Below, piece after piece: positions 1-13,055 of a stretch of DNA of 64,000 nt. A model generated the notes under the pieces. That model was not told the origin of the DNA. It did not search any database and was given only the letters and a program-made list of their open reading frames with translations. The translations under genes and the position numbers were made by a program. This DNA comes from Paulownia fortunei (lineage: Eukaryota > Streptophyta > Magnoliopsida > Lamiales > Paulowniaceae), in NCBI GenBank assembly GCA_019321725.1, contig CM033120.1, positions 372,001-436,000 of the forward strand, in the 5' to 3' direction. Positions within the stretch are counted from its first letter, which is position 1. Every line of letters begins with the position of its first letter.

Positions 1-356
1 TATCGATATATAAAATTATGATCTATTCAAGGATCTCACAAATTAATAATAGGATCCGAATCGAGTAAATTTGGATTTGATCTGAATTCGACCCCTTTTC
101 CTAACACCCCTAATTTGCATTAATTGTTACTTTCCTTACATACATTTTACTTCCTAATATACATTGCAACCAAAAAAAAAAAATTCAAAATCTTTTAATC
201 AAACAATTCTTATGTCTCTCCCCCATCCAATTCACATTTCATACTAGCTTCTATTCCCTTGATTTCAACCTAATCTAATTTAAACGTGATCAAGTTTTAA
301 TGCTTAGTTTATAATCCTAAAACTTTGAACTAGTAACATAACAAAAATGAATTAAA
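1..356. other. 3' flank of the GT47 gene
   Basis: AT-rich sequence immediately downstream of the minus-strand glycosyltransferase stop codon. It would hold that gene's 3' UTR and polyadenylation region. I see no other gene, tRNA or clear repeat in it. Confidence 0.6.
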
Positions 357-3300
357 TCAAGCATTGATTCTAAGATTCAACCTTCTCAACCATAGAGAGT
401 GAATCATCATATGAAACACATCATATCTCTTAGGTGGATCATTCACCACAAAATGTCGTTGTACTTGTCTCACTCTACGATGCAACGTCTTATACTCATC
501 GTTTCCTATTCTCATCAAAATCCTCTTCAACTCCGGCAACTCACCGATCGAGACTCGGACAGAGAACTTATCCCAATCAAGAACATCACTAAAAGGCAAG
601 ACATAATCCTCGGATATCAAAACCGGCACACATTCTGCGTATATAGCCTCCACAACCCTTGGACTCGCCACTTCGTACCCACTTGGACATAAGCAGAATT
701 TGCTCCTCTCCATCATTTCTTTATAAGATAATGACGAATTCTCAGGTATTTTATCAAATACTTTGACGTCAGTGTCTTTATCTTTCCAGTGTTGGAAGAG
801 CAATGGCCTAATGCGGCCGTGCAATCGACCTGCAAAGAATGCTAAAATCGTGCGATTTGAAGATCCCGATGATGTTAGTCCAGTGAGAGTTCCTATTCGG
901 AGATTAATCTCTGGAAATGATACGTCTTTTCTAGGGTTGAAGAACTCCGATGTATTTGCATTGCATAATACTCGCATGGAAGTGAAGTATAAGTGGTGTA
1001 CGTACCATGTTGCTCGTGGCCCCTGCATTAATATCCACAAAATACATTAACCATAACAAAATTTCATATTATCATAAATTGATACTTATTTTGAACCCTT
1101 GATTCTGATTCTAATTATTATAGTAGGAAATCACTATTTCGATGCAACCGCGAAAAGCGGTACCAAATTTTAGTGTAATTTTAGTTTGTAATATAGGCTC
1201 AGTAGGTCATTCTAAAAGCAAATGGGTTAGTGAGGAAATGGGAAAAGCGGCGCCTACAATCCGTGAGGACTAGAGTGGATGGAATCTTTGACTAAAAATA
1301 TGTATGCACGTAATGCAAGTTTTCACCAGAATCCGCAGCTATCTTGCTTGAATCTAGCGACATAGATTTTGTCCATCGATCGTTTTAGTTCAATAAAAAA
1401 TACAATCAACCATAAGAAACTATGACAACATTTCCTAGTGCTGCAAGTCTCCAAAGCATACTAGCTAATGTGTCCATACTTGGTAAATATAAGCTTTTGT
1501 GAGTGTGAATTGGATACTTGTAATTAGTATATTTGGACAAATTGCTAAGGCTTCAAATCATTTAAGAACAAAAGAACATTTGTCGAAGGAATGTGAAGAA
1601 ACTAGACCTTATGTACGTACCCAGTCGTGGCATGAGAGCATGAAATGATCGGCTCCAAGGCTTCTATTCCAATACGGATACTTGGTGGATACTATACGAA
1701 CATAGTCGCCCACAACACGTTCAAGAACGGCCTTGTCGCGTATAATGGGATCAAATAGGTGTTGAAGAATCATTACCACACTAAAAGGGAGGAAATAGAC
1801 ATGGGCTTCATCAGGATCATAAGTTCTAAATTGAGTGTTGGATTCGATTAAGCCAAGAAAAATTCCTTCTGTGGAGTAAATGTCTTTGGAAGGACCATAG
1901 TGGAACAAAGGGGGCTCCCCTTCTTCATAAACATATATCTTGAACATGCTTTCCATTAGCATGTAACTCCTGCAGAACAATCCAACCATTTTTTAGCTTA
2001 ACTTTTTCAGTATTTAGAGCTGCAACTGAATATCACACACACACACACACACTCATATATATACATTTATATATATATATATACACACACATATATATTG
2101 ACTATCAAGGACAGGACCAAAATATTTAGATTGGGGAGGGCGAGATTGAAGTTTTTTCTTAAAAAAATAAACAAAGAGATAATTTTAATTTTTCAGGACT
2201 TTATTAAATTTATATATAAGATTTATATTAAATTTAAAATTTGATGGGGTTGAGAGTGACGACCGACTCCGTCACTGTGGACAATATATACTTTTATCAT
2301 ATAATGGCAATAGTAATGTTCACTTCCAAAATCCAAGAAAACTAGGGCTACACAAATATTTTGATTTGCTAAATAAGAAATGTTATATATCATCGGCTAC
2401 TCATTTATATTGAAACATTATTAATGTTTTGAATTTTTCTATGTGAATAAATTGCAATAATTTCTTATTAAAATTAGAGGAGGTGAAAAAAGAGGTAAAG
2501 TCTAGAGATAGGTGATACACAGTATACATTCCTTTTGTTAATATTATTTCAATTTTATTAAACTACCACTGAAAAAAAGAATCTGAAATGCTAAAAAATA
2601 TAATTATTGTTTTCAGACTAAAGAAGGTCATGTGATGGTTATTAATGGGTTCTTGAAAAACAAATTGGTGTTAATTATTTTGACAGACACGGATTAGATC
2701 CACATGGGTTGGTCTTATATATATCTCATCAATTACTAAACAATTACTAAGAATTAAAAAAAGATTTGAATATTTAACCAATGCTTCACTTAACATTGAC
2801 TACAATAGAAAATTTTATAACTCACTTCAAAGTATTCGAATTGGTTTATGACCCGTTGGAGGTATTATCATGTATAACAATCAATTAATCAAATATTACC
2901 TACTAATTGATGTATATATCCACCCCTACCCCATCCCCACCCCCACCTCCTATGCAATCCTATATGTATGTGTATATATACATGTACATAGAAACGGAGC
3001 TAAAAAATAAATATCGGAAGTCTAGATTTATTTTTTAATTTTTTAGAACAATAAATTTTTAAAATTTAATAATTTTATATATATAATTTATATTAATTTA
3101 AATTTTTTATAAAGTTGAGGGGCAGGCGAGCGACCACCGCCTATCCCCTAGCTCCGTCCCTTCTATAATTGTCTTAAGACATGTCAATGAACAATAGTTA
3201 CCTTTGAAAGACATGAGCATTCCTGTAGATTTCTCCTTGAGGAACATAATCCAGATCTTCTGTAAGTAGAGGTGAATGACGACTTTTGATAATCGCATCT

Positions 3301-4052
3301 TTAATCAACGCTCTCGCTCTAACAAGACCTGCTTCAATCCTCTCTATTTTTTTGTCCCTCTCCTTTCCTCTTCTCAACATGGTTTCTTCGTTCAACTCCT
3401 TTATCAGATTTGCCACTGCCTTCTGCATCTTGGGGTTCTGTGTATAAAAATTGCACAAATTATTACACTTAGAAATATTGTCGTACAATCAATCATTGTA
3501 AAGTAAATATATTAATTAAATTATAGAAAAAAAAATACTATTTATATACGTCAAATTATTTCAAATCTTTTATTTTAATATTGTATTTCACTCCATGATA
3601 CATAACAAATGTATATTCAAAAAAAATAATTATATACTTAGGATATAAAAAATAAAATAAAATATTAAATTAAAAAAAGAAGATAGGAAATGTTCTAATC
3701 TCTTCCACAGTAAGAAGGTGAATCATGAAAGTACTTAAAAACAAACACAAAGTGATGGAAGTACTTATACAGTGAAAGTAGGGTAGAGTGCCATCTCAGG
3801 GTTCGGCGTCTGCGGCGGCGTTGGCGGCGGAGAAGGATGGTTGGAGGAGAAGGCAGAAAGGGAGAAGGAAGAAGAAGAAGAAGGGGTCCATGCCCATGGT
3901 GAAGATGGAAGAGAAAAGAATGACAGATTCTTGGGGCCATTTGTCATCAGAGCCAACAAAGCAACAGCTAAAGAAATGAAGGCAAGCCCTTGAATGCATG
4001 GAGTTTTGCTGATACCTCTGACTCTACACAGCCCCTCAACAGCACCCCTCAT
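357..4052 (-). CDS. Exostosin-like glycosyltransferase (GT47 family)
   Basis: Probable type II membrane glycosyltransferase of the plant GT47 exostosin family, which acts in the Golgi on cell-wall polysaccharides or glycoproteins. The donor and acceptor cannot be told from sequence. Four exons read on the minus strand: 4052-3771, 3437-3202, 1969-1621 and 1022-357. All have GT-AG borders and the phases close to give 510 aa. Residues about 20-37 form a hydrophobic signal anchor, followed by a Ser/Pro-rich stem. The exostosin domain starts near residue 180 (KIYVYEEGEPPLFHYGP). It includes CHDWGPRATWYV across the last intron, VLCNANTSE, FFAGRLHGRIRP and the C-terminal nucleotide-sugar-binding-like stretch FCLCPSGYEVASPRVVEAIY followed by CVPVLISEDY. 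The length is normal for the Arabidopsis 'probable glycosyltransferase' group (for example At3g07620, At5g25310). The start is the first ATG ahead of the anchor. Family assignment is firm; enzymatic specificity is unknown. Confidence 0.93.
2035..2096. repeat. (AC)n/(TA)n microsatellite
   Basis: A compound run of CA repeats, then TA repeats, then CA and TA again, inside the large intron between exons 2 and 3 of the GT47 gene. It is a likely length-polymorphic locus. Confidence 0.85.
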
Positions 4053-5762
4053 TGGCCAACTGGTTCTTCACTGTGTGTACTGTGTGTGACCTAGTTTTTT
4101 TTCAGTTACAAGTGAAATCCGAGGTGGTCGGCATGTAATAGGAGCTTCTTCCAGATGTAGATGTTATTGACCATTTAATTTTGGAAGATACTTACCTGCA
4201 TAAGGTGTTCAACACCAATCGATGACATTATATTAAGTAAGCATCATGTGGATTTTATTACTGACGTGTCATAATTGTTATCGTTTGATTTAAATGTAAG
4301 AGTTGCAAAATTAAATAGGAGAAATTAGGTTTAAGGGATTTTATTTTTTATCGAGCTTGACCCATTAAATAATATATTTTGCATACGAACATTTAATCAC
4401 TTTTTAGTTTATCGACTCGAGGTGAAATATAATTTAAATTAATCAAATGATTATAAAAAATATTAAAATTTATTGGTTTACATAAACAAAAATTCAAGTT
4501 AATTTCAAATAATTTGATTCATTTTTATTTTTTTTTAATCTTAGAGCCAACCAAGCACTTAGATTAAATAAAAAAAAAAAAGAAAAAAACAAGACAAGGG
4601 CATTAATGATCAGATTTTGGAAGGTCCGCTAATTAATAGGATTGGAAGACATAAATATAAATTAATGAAGAAAGGCTACCGTCCTCTCAAATGCATCTCC
4701 TAATGTAGTAATAAAAAACTGATAATAATATTGTCCAAATCACATTGTCATTGTCCAAAAATCGATAAAAACCCTAAAAAATATGTACGTCGGTCGTAGA
4801 TGATACACTTGTTGTATATATATTTGATATAAATTTATTATTTAAATATTTTATTTTTTATAAAATGGAATATTTATCTTTCATCCAAATATCAAATATA
4901 TCATACACCAGTTGTATCATGAAATATTACAAAAATATGATTGTTTCGGGTTCGCTTATAGTTGAGTTGATAGATCAGTTTAACTTCAATAATGTCGGAT
5001 TTGAGTCTTTTGAATTATTAGGGCAATTAACAATGACAATGAGTTGTGATTCTTTTATGAATTTGGAATTATTTTGAATCCGAGAAAATCGATGAATTGA
5101 ACTTATTTATAATTTTTAAAATATTAAAAATATATATTTTTTTAAAAAAAAATATCACTGTAATTTTCTATTTATGAAAAAATAATAGTATTCATAAGTA
5201 ATAAGTTATTAATATGTGCATATTTAGTTTTAGTTTTTAAAAAAATTAAAAATTTTCAAACCTACTTACTTTTATATATATTTAAAACATAAATTACTAA
5301 TTAATTTTATGTAATTATTATATTTTGTATTTTATATATGAGTATATTAATATATACATATATTTTTTATAATATATAAATATACATTACATAAATACAT
5401 ATATAGTAAATAAAAAACTTATATGAATAATTAAGTGTCTGGTTTGCAGTAGTAGATGAAAGCTTTCTCATCAAACGAGAATAGGAAACCATAAATAAAT
5501 TAGCGTTAATGGTATCATTATCTTAAACTGCTAATAATAAAGTAATTATTGAATGAATCGAGTTAACTCTCAAATCTATTTTACTATTAACCCAAATAAT
5601 AGGTAATTAATAGTAATTTCAAGTATAAAAAATTCCAATATTAATGTTATTTTTACACATTTTGTCATATCTCTAAAACTCGATCAAAATTAGCAAGCTT
5701 GAAATTCGAGTTCCCGATTCTCTTGAGTCCTTCGTTAACACAGCTAAATAGGTTAGTATTAC

Positions 5763-5986
5763 CCGTAAGGGGTGGTCGAATTGTTGGAGGAGGGTTGCGC
5801 GGGACGTCATATCCGAATTCAAATTCTCTCTCAACACTTTCTCGATCAAGTCTGTCGCACCGGACTTGATTAGTGCGGTTTACCTGACTAATATGATTTA
5901 CAGACTATTGCATCAGTCGTAAAATTTCCTCAATCCGCATCCGAAAGGTAGCGACTGCAGGTTCCGTCATAAAAAATAAAATAAAA
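5763..5986 (+). mobile_element. tRNA-derived SINE with target-site duplication
   Basis: A block of about 224 bp, more GC-rich than its surroundings. It starts with a pol III A-box-like segment (GGGGTGGTCGAATTGTTGG), has a degenerate B-box (ATCCGAATTCAAATTC) and ends in an A-rich tail (AAAAAATAAAATAAAA). It is flanked by near-identical 10-mers, TTAGTATTAC at 5753-5762 and TTAATATTAC at 5987-5996, which look like the target-site duplication. Both pol III boxes have diverged, so the copy is probably inactive. Family membership is not assigned. Confidence 0.6.
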
Positions 5987-6398
5987 TTAATATTACACAA
6001 AAAAATTAATTTTTCAGACACTTATTTCTTTTAACCTCATTAAAATGAAGGCAAGAAAGTAATTCAATCGAAATAGTAATAGAATTGTAATTGTGATAAA
6101 ACTTTATTTAGGGGATCAGAATTAAAGAATATGAAAGGGCGGCATCTAAGTTTTAAAGACAATATATATTTATAATTTTATAAGCTCTTTGAACTTATTG
6201 GCAGCATTATAACTTTAAACAAGGAAGCGTCATTTAAAATTGTAACTTTTTATTCAAATATCAAATGCTATATAGTTTTAGTTTTTGAAAATATAATTGA
6301 ACTGTGTATTTTTTTTAATCCATATGCTTAATCATCCATTAATTTTGATTTTTTAAGTATTATCATATTAACATATTAATGCAGTATAGAGTGGAACC

Positions 6399-6766
6399 AA
6401 TATTTTCATAATTGAATCGGGATCAAACCGGTCTTGTTAACGATTAACGGTTCCACCGACGGTCGAACCTATTTAATAAAAATTAATTATATTTTTTTAG
6501 TATATTATATAAAATAATATAAAAATTAATTATATTTTCTTATTATATTAAATAAAATAAAAATATAATAAACTAATTGATATTTAACACATTTTAAATA
6601 TAAAAAAGATAAATAACTATATAACAAAACACAAAACCAAAATAATCATATAAATATAATAAAATATTATATTTAATTTTTTTAAAAAATAAAAAATAAA
6701 AAGAATTAAAACCGATCAAACCTAGTTTGACCGGTCAAGTTAGGTTTCGATTTGATTTTCAAAATA
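6399..6766 (+). mobile_element. MITE-like element, family 1, copy A
   Basis: A very AT-rich non-coding element of about 370 bp. It is bounded by complementary ends carrying AAACCGGTC on the left and GACCGGTCAAG on the right. The interior word AAATTAATTATATTTTTT followed by TATTATATAAAATAAT recurs in three other places in this window (about 20384-20842 inverted, 45735-46080 and 55722-56110). It has no coding capacity. Superfamily is not certain. Confidence 0.6.
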
Positions 6767-7247
6767 ATGAGTCGAGCACAATCATATTTTTAGCGAGTTT
6801 GTTAAAATTTTTAAAAATTTAATATCTTTTTTTGAAGAAAATATGAATTTTATAGAACAAAACGTTGATAAATGTATTTTGAATCTTATGTAAAGCTCAA
6901 CTATACTACTAAAATCAAATCGTTTTTGTATTTGATATATAGACTCGTTTTTGTTATAGAAAATTTTCAAATACGAAATAAAATATTAAATAAAAATAAA
7001 AATACGAACTATATTTTTATTCACAAATCGTCTCCTAAATATATTATGTCATATGATTTTTGGTATTATCATCTATTCATATCCATATCGTATCATTACC
7101 ATATTGATACTATATCATATCATGTTTGTATCGTATCGTGTCGTGTCCCAACAACGTTGACACTGTTAGCAAACGACAGGTTCCCCCCAAATGATGCGTC
7201 ACCATCTGCCACCTGCTTTCGCGGGAGTCTCATGGCGCATTAAAGTA

Positions 7248-7255
7248 CACGTGGC
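7248..7255 (+). promoter_or_regulatory. G-box/ABRE (CACGTGGC)
   Basis: CACGTGGC lies about 265 bp upstream of the ATG of the At3g27390-like gene. The G-box core with GGC is the classical ABRE context bound by bZIP factors. It is a single motif match and function is inferred only from position. Confidence 0.35.
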
Positions 7256-7518
7256 GGGAGCCCATCTCCTCACTGCCAACACCCAAGACTACCACATCCC
7301 CCACTGAGCGGTTTCTTTCTTTACATATATTCAATCAGTCAAATCGACTGTATCTGAATCAAAAGTGGAGTGAACAGAGAGCTGGATAAAGAAACTCCTC
7401 CCCAAACCCCAGTTGCTCGTTTTTTTTTATTCTTTTCGTTGTAGTTTAGAAAAGTAGCCATTTTCTTGTTTTTTCTGTTGAGTTTTGGCTCCATTGAAGG
7501 AGGGAGAGCAGTCCATCC

Positions 7519-10500
7519 ATGGAGGTACCAGTTGGGTTTGTGGCTAAGTTTTGGAGTTTTGTCTCCTTCTTGCCCTTCTTTTTCTTGCTCTTCATACTTG
7601 GCCTTCTGAAAGGTACACATTCCCATCATTTCTTTAGCATTTAGGGTTCTTTAGAAAGCACTTCGGGTCAAAAAAGCTGACGATTTGATAAAAAAAAATA
7701 TGCTTGTTGATGATTCGTGTTGCTTATTAGTTGGTAAATCTGTTTGGTTACGTTATACTATGAAATAATTGATAGTACAACTGGGATTTTTCACTGTGAT
7801 AAGAATGTGTTTTTTTTAAATCCAATGATTGATAGAAAAATAGTGATCATACCTATTTGATGAATTGGAGACTTGAGGAATTCATTAGATGTAAATATGT
7901 TGTAAAGATAACTGTTTTCAGTTCCAAAAACCAGTATCATAGACGGAGCCATTAGGGGCTTTGATTGAGCGATTATCCATCTCAATTTGTCTACAATCCT
8001 ATATTTTATATTTGAATTATATGGAACTCAAAAAATTGTCCCTATAATTTTGAATTGCTTATTATCTGTACCAAAATTTCTCTAGCTCCTATCCCAAAAT
8101 TAAGAATTCTGGCTCCATCCTGATCATGTTCTATGGAGAAACCTACATCAGATAGTTACTAAGTCAAAGGACAGTATTTGTTCATGATGTTACAACATAA
8201 TTCAACCTGTTGGAAGCTTTGTTGTGGTTTTAAATTTGTTTCCTCTTTTCATCTCAAGAAAACAAAATCCTTCCACTTCTATGTCCTCACAATTTTCATT
8301 TTTGCCAAACATAGGCTTCTGTTCTAGGACAGAGGAAAGCAGGAAAAACTGCACTCTGAAAAGAATACACTTCATTGACCAGAACAAGGAAATCCATCAG
8401 GCTGTTGAGGCTTATCTTTCATTTAAAGAGACATCCTGTCTTGTCACTCAAAGCCACCATCACTAGGTGCTCACCAACCTTCGTTTTTGAATTCATTTGT
8501 CTATCTTCACAAGAAGATTTGTGGACACAAATTTGGCACTAGGAATAAATCCTAGTATGATTATTATATGAAAGTCCACAAATTTGATACTAGGAATAAA
8601 TCCTAGTATGATTAGTATATGAAATTCAATTAGGAAGAAGGGTAGAGGAAAAATTTGATCTTGCTATTCGAATTTCGGATAGCCACAACCTGATTTCCAA
8701 TGTACTCAACCAAAATCATAAGATGTGTTTGTTTGGCTGTTGGCTGGGAGTCACTATATATCTCAGCTATCCATTTGTACGTGTCCAAGGGTTATTCCTT
8801 CATTTTGGAACTTACATTTTTGGTATTATAATTAAGTACACTAAATATTAGTTTTAGTACATAGTCACAGAATTGGTGCTTGAGCAGGGTTGATGATATG
8901 TCCAGTTGTGGTAGCCATCATAACAGTTGGAAACTCAGCAGTTGTCATAGGACTTTGGCCTGCACATTTTCTCTGGACTTACTACTGTGTGGCAAAGTAC
9001 GCTCCAATTATGGTGGTTATACTTTTAGTTTAAGCATCCATACTTGATATGCACATGTTAATTATCTATTTCGACTTTTGCACTATATTGAGTGGTGGTG
9101 ACTTTTGCTTCCAAAACAGAAGCAAAAGACTAGGTTGGATTTTGAAGAATCTTGTATTGATTTCATTGCCTGTGCCCTTGATCCTCTGGCCTGTCATTGC
9201 AATCGTCGGAAGCATTCTTGGTGGGATAGGGTATGGCTTTTTCGCTCCATTGATTGCAACATTTGAGGCTGTTGGAGAGAATGTGACTGACAAATGGTAC
9301 CACTGCTTTTCAGTGAGTCGACATTTTGTCTTTGACTTCTTCCTTTTTCTGGAAAAAGGTTTATGATTCATAAGGTCTTGTTGCACATTAGATAGCAATC
9401 TACTTGTTTCACTTCCATGTTTTCCAGGAATTCACCATATTTTTTAGATAAACCTGCAGTTTGCATTATTTTTTTGTGTAGTTTGAGTGAACTCCTTTCA
9501 TAATCAATAGTTTTTGTTAGGACAGCCTTGTCAACTGCAAATATATCAGCTAGTTGTAAAATATGGTTTTTTGGAACACAACATTACCGACCTTGATTTA
9601 TATGGACCTTGTTAACTTGGTTTGACCAGAAGTGCGTCGTGTGTGGTTTGTATATGGCTTTTCACCCGTTCTAAACTGTTTGAACGTTCTGTTTCTTTCT
9701 ATTATGCCCTAGAAGGTTGAAGGCTTAATGAGATAAGAGGTGATAGCATCTCTTTCTAATTGTTTTCTTAAAACTGTGCCGTTGGCTGACAGCCTGCAAA
9801 AAATATCAGGATGGTTGCTGTTCCACTCTTGAAGGTAGCTGTACAGTAGTAAGGGATTTTACAGATTTTTGCTTCCATTCTTACTTCTCCTACATGGATG
9901 AACTGAGTGAGGACGTGCATGAAGACGAGAAAACTATAGACATAAAGTGAGAAACTCACTAATAAAATTTTCACCGTATTGTAGTTTCAGTTTTTTTGTT
10001 ACAGAGACATGCATTTTTAGCGCCTATTGTTTTCTCTTTCAGGTTATCAAGGCTCCCTGGATGTATTTTGGTCTCTCTTCTTGCTATTCTTGTAGATGTT
10101 CCTCTCATCACAGCAGTAGCTCTTTGGAAAAGCCCATATATGTTGTTCAGGGGATGGAAGAGGCTGTTAGAGGATTTAATTGGCAGGGAAGGTCCATTTC
10201 TGGAAACAGTATGTGTTCCATTTGCTGGTCTAGCAATCCTTCTCTGGCCTTTAGCTGCATTAGGAGCTGTGTTGGCTGCTTTCTTCTCCAGCTTTTTTCT
10301 AGGTCTTTATGCTGGAGTCATCGTTCACCAGGTGTGCAGTTATCTCCTCTTCTTTCTTCATTGACTCCACCAAAACCAACCACCCCCCTCCCTGGGAAAC
10401 AGAAGGAAAGAAACTAAAGAAAAGGCACCTGCTATTCCTTTTCCAAAGTCACGAGGAATAAAAATGAAGAATGAGGAAAATATTTTTTTTCATCTTTCCT

Positions 10501-13055
10501 CTTTATTCTTGATTATGAATATTAACGAGTATCTTGATCATGTGTGTATCCAGGAAGATTCTCTTCGCATGGGACTTGCTTACATTGTGGCAGTGATTTC
10601 TTTGTTTGACGAATATGCAAATGATTTACTTTATTTAACGGAGGGTTCATGCTTTCCCAGGTATCGTCTAAGACTAGGATTTTAAATTATTTCTTGGGAG
10701 AAAAATAGGAGGAGTCACATCTTGCCCTCATAGGGGGACTCCATTTTCAACTCCACGAACTTTTGATATTCTCTTCTTGATTGTGAGGAAAGTCTCTCAA
10801 CATGAACAGTGATTTTGATTCAATGAATCCTTCCGACAGCCAGGCCTCAGTACCGTAGAAGTATAAGGCCTTCCAGCGGACTGGAGAAAAGGTGGTCACT
10901 TGATTGCAAAAATGAGAGAGAAGGGTCACGCAGTTCGAAGCTAGTTTCAGAAGGATCAAGAACGCTAAAACAAGCTATTCAACAATATACCCCAATGCAG
11001 GTGCGTTGGCTCTGGCTCATAATGTAAGTATGTCTGCTGTGGGAAATGAAAGTTCATTATGGAATTATGTTAGGTATGGGATTGGCTCTTCAAGTCGTGC
11101 GAGACGAATGGCAAAATGCTCCTTCAAGAAGGGTTGATAAATGTTAAAGATATACAGGACTGTATAGTGAAGGGAAACTGTAAGAAGCTGGGCATCAAGC
11201 TACCTGCTTGGTCCATTTTACAGCATCTCCTTACATCAGCTAAGTCTGATTCCTCTGGTTTGATTCTCTGTAAGTTTTTACTCCTACACATGTTGTTCAT
11301 TTTGTTGGTTAGTCTCGGGCTCTTGAAATGTGGTAATTTTTAATGTTAACTTTGTAGCTGACCAAGTGGAATTAACAAGATTCAACTTACCAAGGGATAA
11401 AGTGGTTGAGTGGTTTATTGGGCCGCTCTTTACTATGAAGGAGCAAATAAAGGGATTACATCTAGAAGAAAATGAGGAAATTTGCCTGAAAAAGCTAGTT
11501 ATAGCTTGCAAAAATGATAGACCAGAAGAATGGGACGACACTGGATTCCCATCTGGTGACAAAGTGAGAAGAGCACAATTGCAAGCTGTAATTAGGAGGT
11601 CAGCACAAGTGATCTTAATTTCTCTGAATAGTATTCCTTTCCTGACTTTTAATGTATGCAATGTGTGTGCTACTTATCCTGATATGGCTTTTACACAATA
11701 TCACAGGTGTAGTTGTTTCCTGTTTTGGCAATGTAAACCAAAACTACAAGCAGCTTTCAGGCCTTAGATGTGTTTGTTTCATGCACAAGAAAATCAGATT
11801 TTTAACACCTTTGATATTTGTTAAGTCCTTGCCTGCCATCAATAAAAGAAACATATGAAATATGAGTGGCATTTTTCTGGACCAAAAATAAGTGGTGTAT
11901 ATTGTCCTTGGTGGATAAGGAGACGCATAGAGATGAGAGTTTTCTATTCATGCTTACACAGTTGCATTGAGAACGGATTATAATCGTATTCCCTTATAAT
12001 GAGGTTGTTAGGGCATCATATAAGAGCTTCGAAGGTGATCTTGATTATCATGGAACAGAGCAGATGATGTAGAGTTGTGGTTCTCAGACCTTATGGTACT
12101 ATAATAAACAGTTGATTGTGCCTCTTCACTTTTCTAGTTTCCCAATTAGCCATTGCTTACCTACTAAGGTGACTCAGAAAAGTAGGACTTATCGTGCCTA
12201 AACATGAGGGGAAAGCAAGTTGGCGTGTTCACACAAAAAAGTATCAGCTTTGTAGCGAAGAGCAAGCATGGATAAAATCAGTGAGCAAACAGCATTCTTT
12301 CTAAAAGGAATTGTGATCCCTCATCTCACTAGTCCAGTGTTACTGATGTCGAGCGTGTGGGGGTGCAATATCAAGATGTAGCTCCGACAGCATGAATTAG
12401 ACAGAGTAAAGTGTAATAATCCATCTTCCTGCATTATCATAGTTCTTTAGTAATTAACCTCAATTGGTGGCACATGTTAATATCCACGAAAGGTAATCCC
12501 TTGTCTTTAAACTTCTATTCAATTAATTCAACAGATAAGGGAGTCAGGGCCCTATACTTTAATGGTGAGAGCTTCTGACTAGTTTTTTAGTAGTGTCACC
12601 TTTTCTGCCTGTTTCCTGGAGCATGGAACATGGGGAATATAAACAAACTAAAATGAAAATGATATTTGTTCTATATTTTTGCACTCTCTCGCATAATTTA
12701 TTCCTTTTAATTGCTCAATTACTACAAGCCAAGATGATGAGAATGTGCTATATTTAACAGGCTGCAAGGAATTGTTGGTTCCATGTCCCGATTACCCACA
12801 TTCAGACGACGCTTCAGGAATTTGGTGAAGGTGTTGTATCTGGAAGCAATGCAGACTGGTCTCCTGGTTAAGCATGTTGCAGGTTCGTCAAAGTCTGGAG
12901 GTCACGACAGACATTTCTTTGGAAGAGGGGTAGAAAAGATAGAGATGCAGCCGCAGAGGACTCCTACGAAAGTGGAATTATGGTGTGACTATTCACACAG
13001 CAGGAACCAAGCCTATAGAATGATTGTACTTCTTCCAAGTGTGCTTGCTCCATGA
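7519..13055 (+). CDS. Multi-pass membrane protein, At3g27390 family
   Basis: Predicted plant membrane protein of unknown function, matching the family of Arabidopsis 'uncharacterized membrane protein At3g27390'. Ten exons: 7519-7612, 8888-8996, 9120-9312, 9810-9946, 10043-10331, 10554-10660, 10844-11000, 11074-11269, 11358-11598 and 12761-13055. All phases close, giving 605 aa, close to the Arabidopsis length. Hydrophobic helices cover residues about 12-60 (exons 1-2), 75-110 (exon 3), 190-215 and 240-270 (exon 5). Conserved family blocks are ILGLLKG, VGNSAVVIGL, FHSYFSYMDEL, KSPYMLFRGW, LIGREGPFLETVCVP and GSCFPRPQYRR. The C-terminal half is soluble, ending in a basic SRLPTFRRRFRNLVK segment and then a tail unlike the Arabidopsis one. 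The start ATG begins the family motif MEVPVGF. Convergent with the SFT2-like gene. Confidence 0.92.
8526..8627 (+). repeat. 51-bp tandem duplication in intron 1
   Basis: Two adjacent copies of about 51 bp, each beginning CACAAATTTG and containing ACTAGGAATAAATCCTAGTA, an internal palindrome. They differ at only a few positions and lie in the first intron of the At3g27390-like gene. Confidence 0.85.

Larger units (their letters stand above)
4053..7518. other. Intergenic region, divergent promoters
   Basis: AT-rich DNA between the minus-strand GT47 gene and the plus-strand At3g27390-like gene, so it must hold both promoters. Apart from the SINE at 5763-5986 and the MITE-like element at 6399-6766, listed separately, it contains only short chance reading frames. 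At 7068-7150 there is a degenerate run of ATATC/GTATC-type words, typical of decayed transposon sequence. The last 300 bases before 7519 are markedly less AT-rich, as expected for a promoter and leader. Confidence 0.6.
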
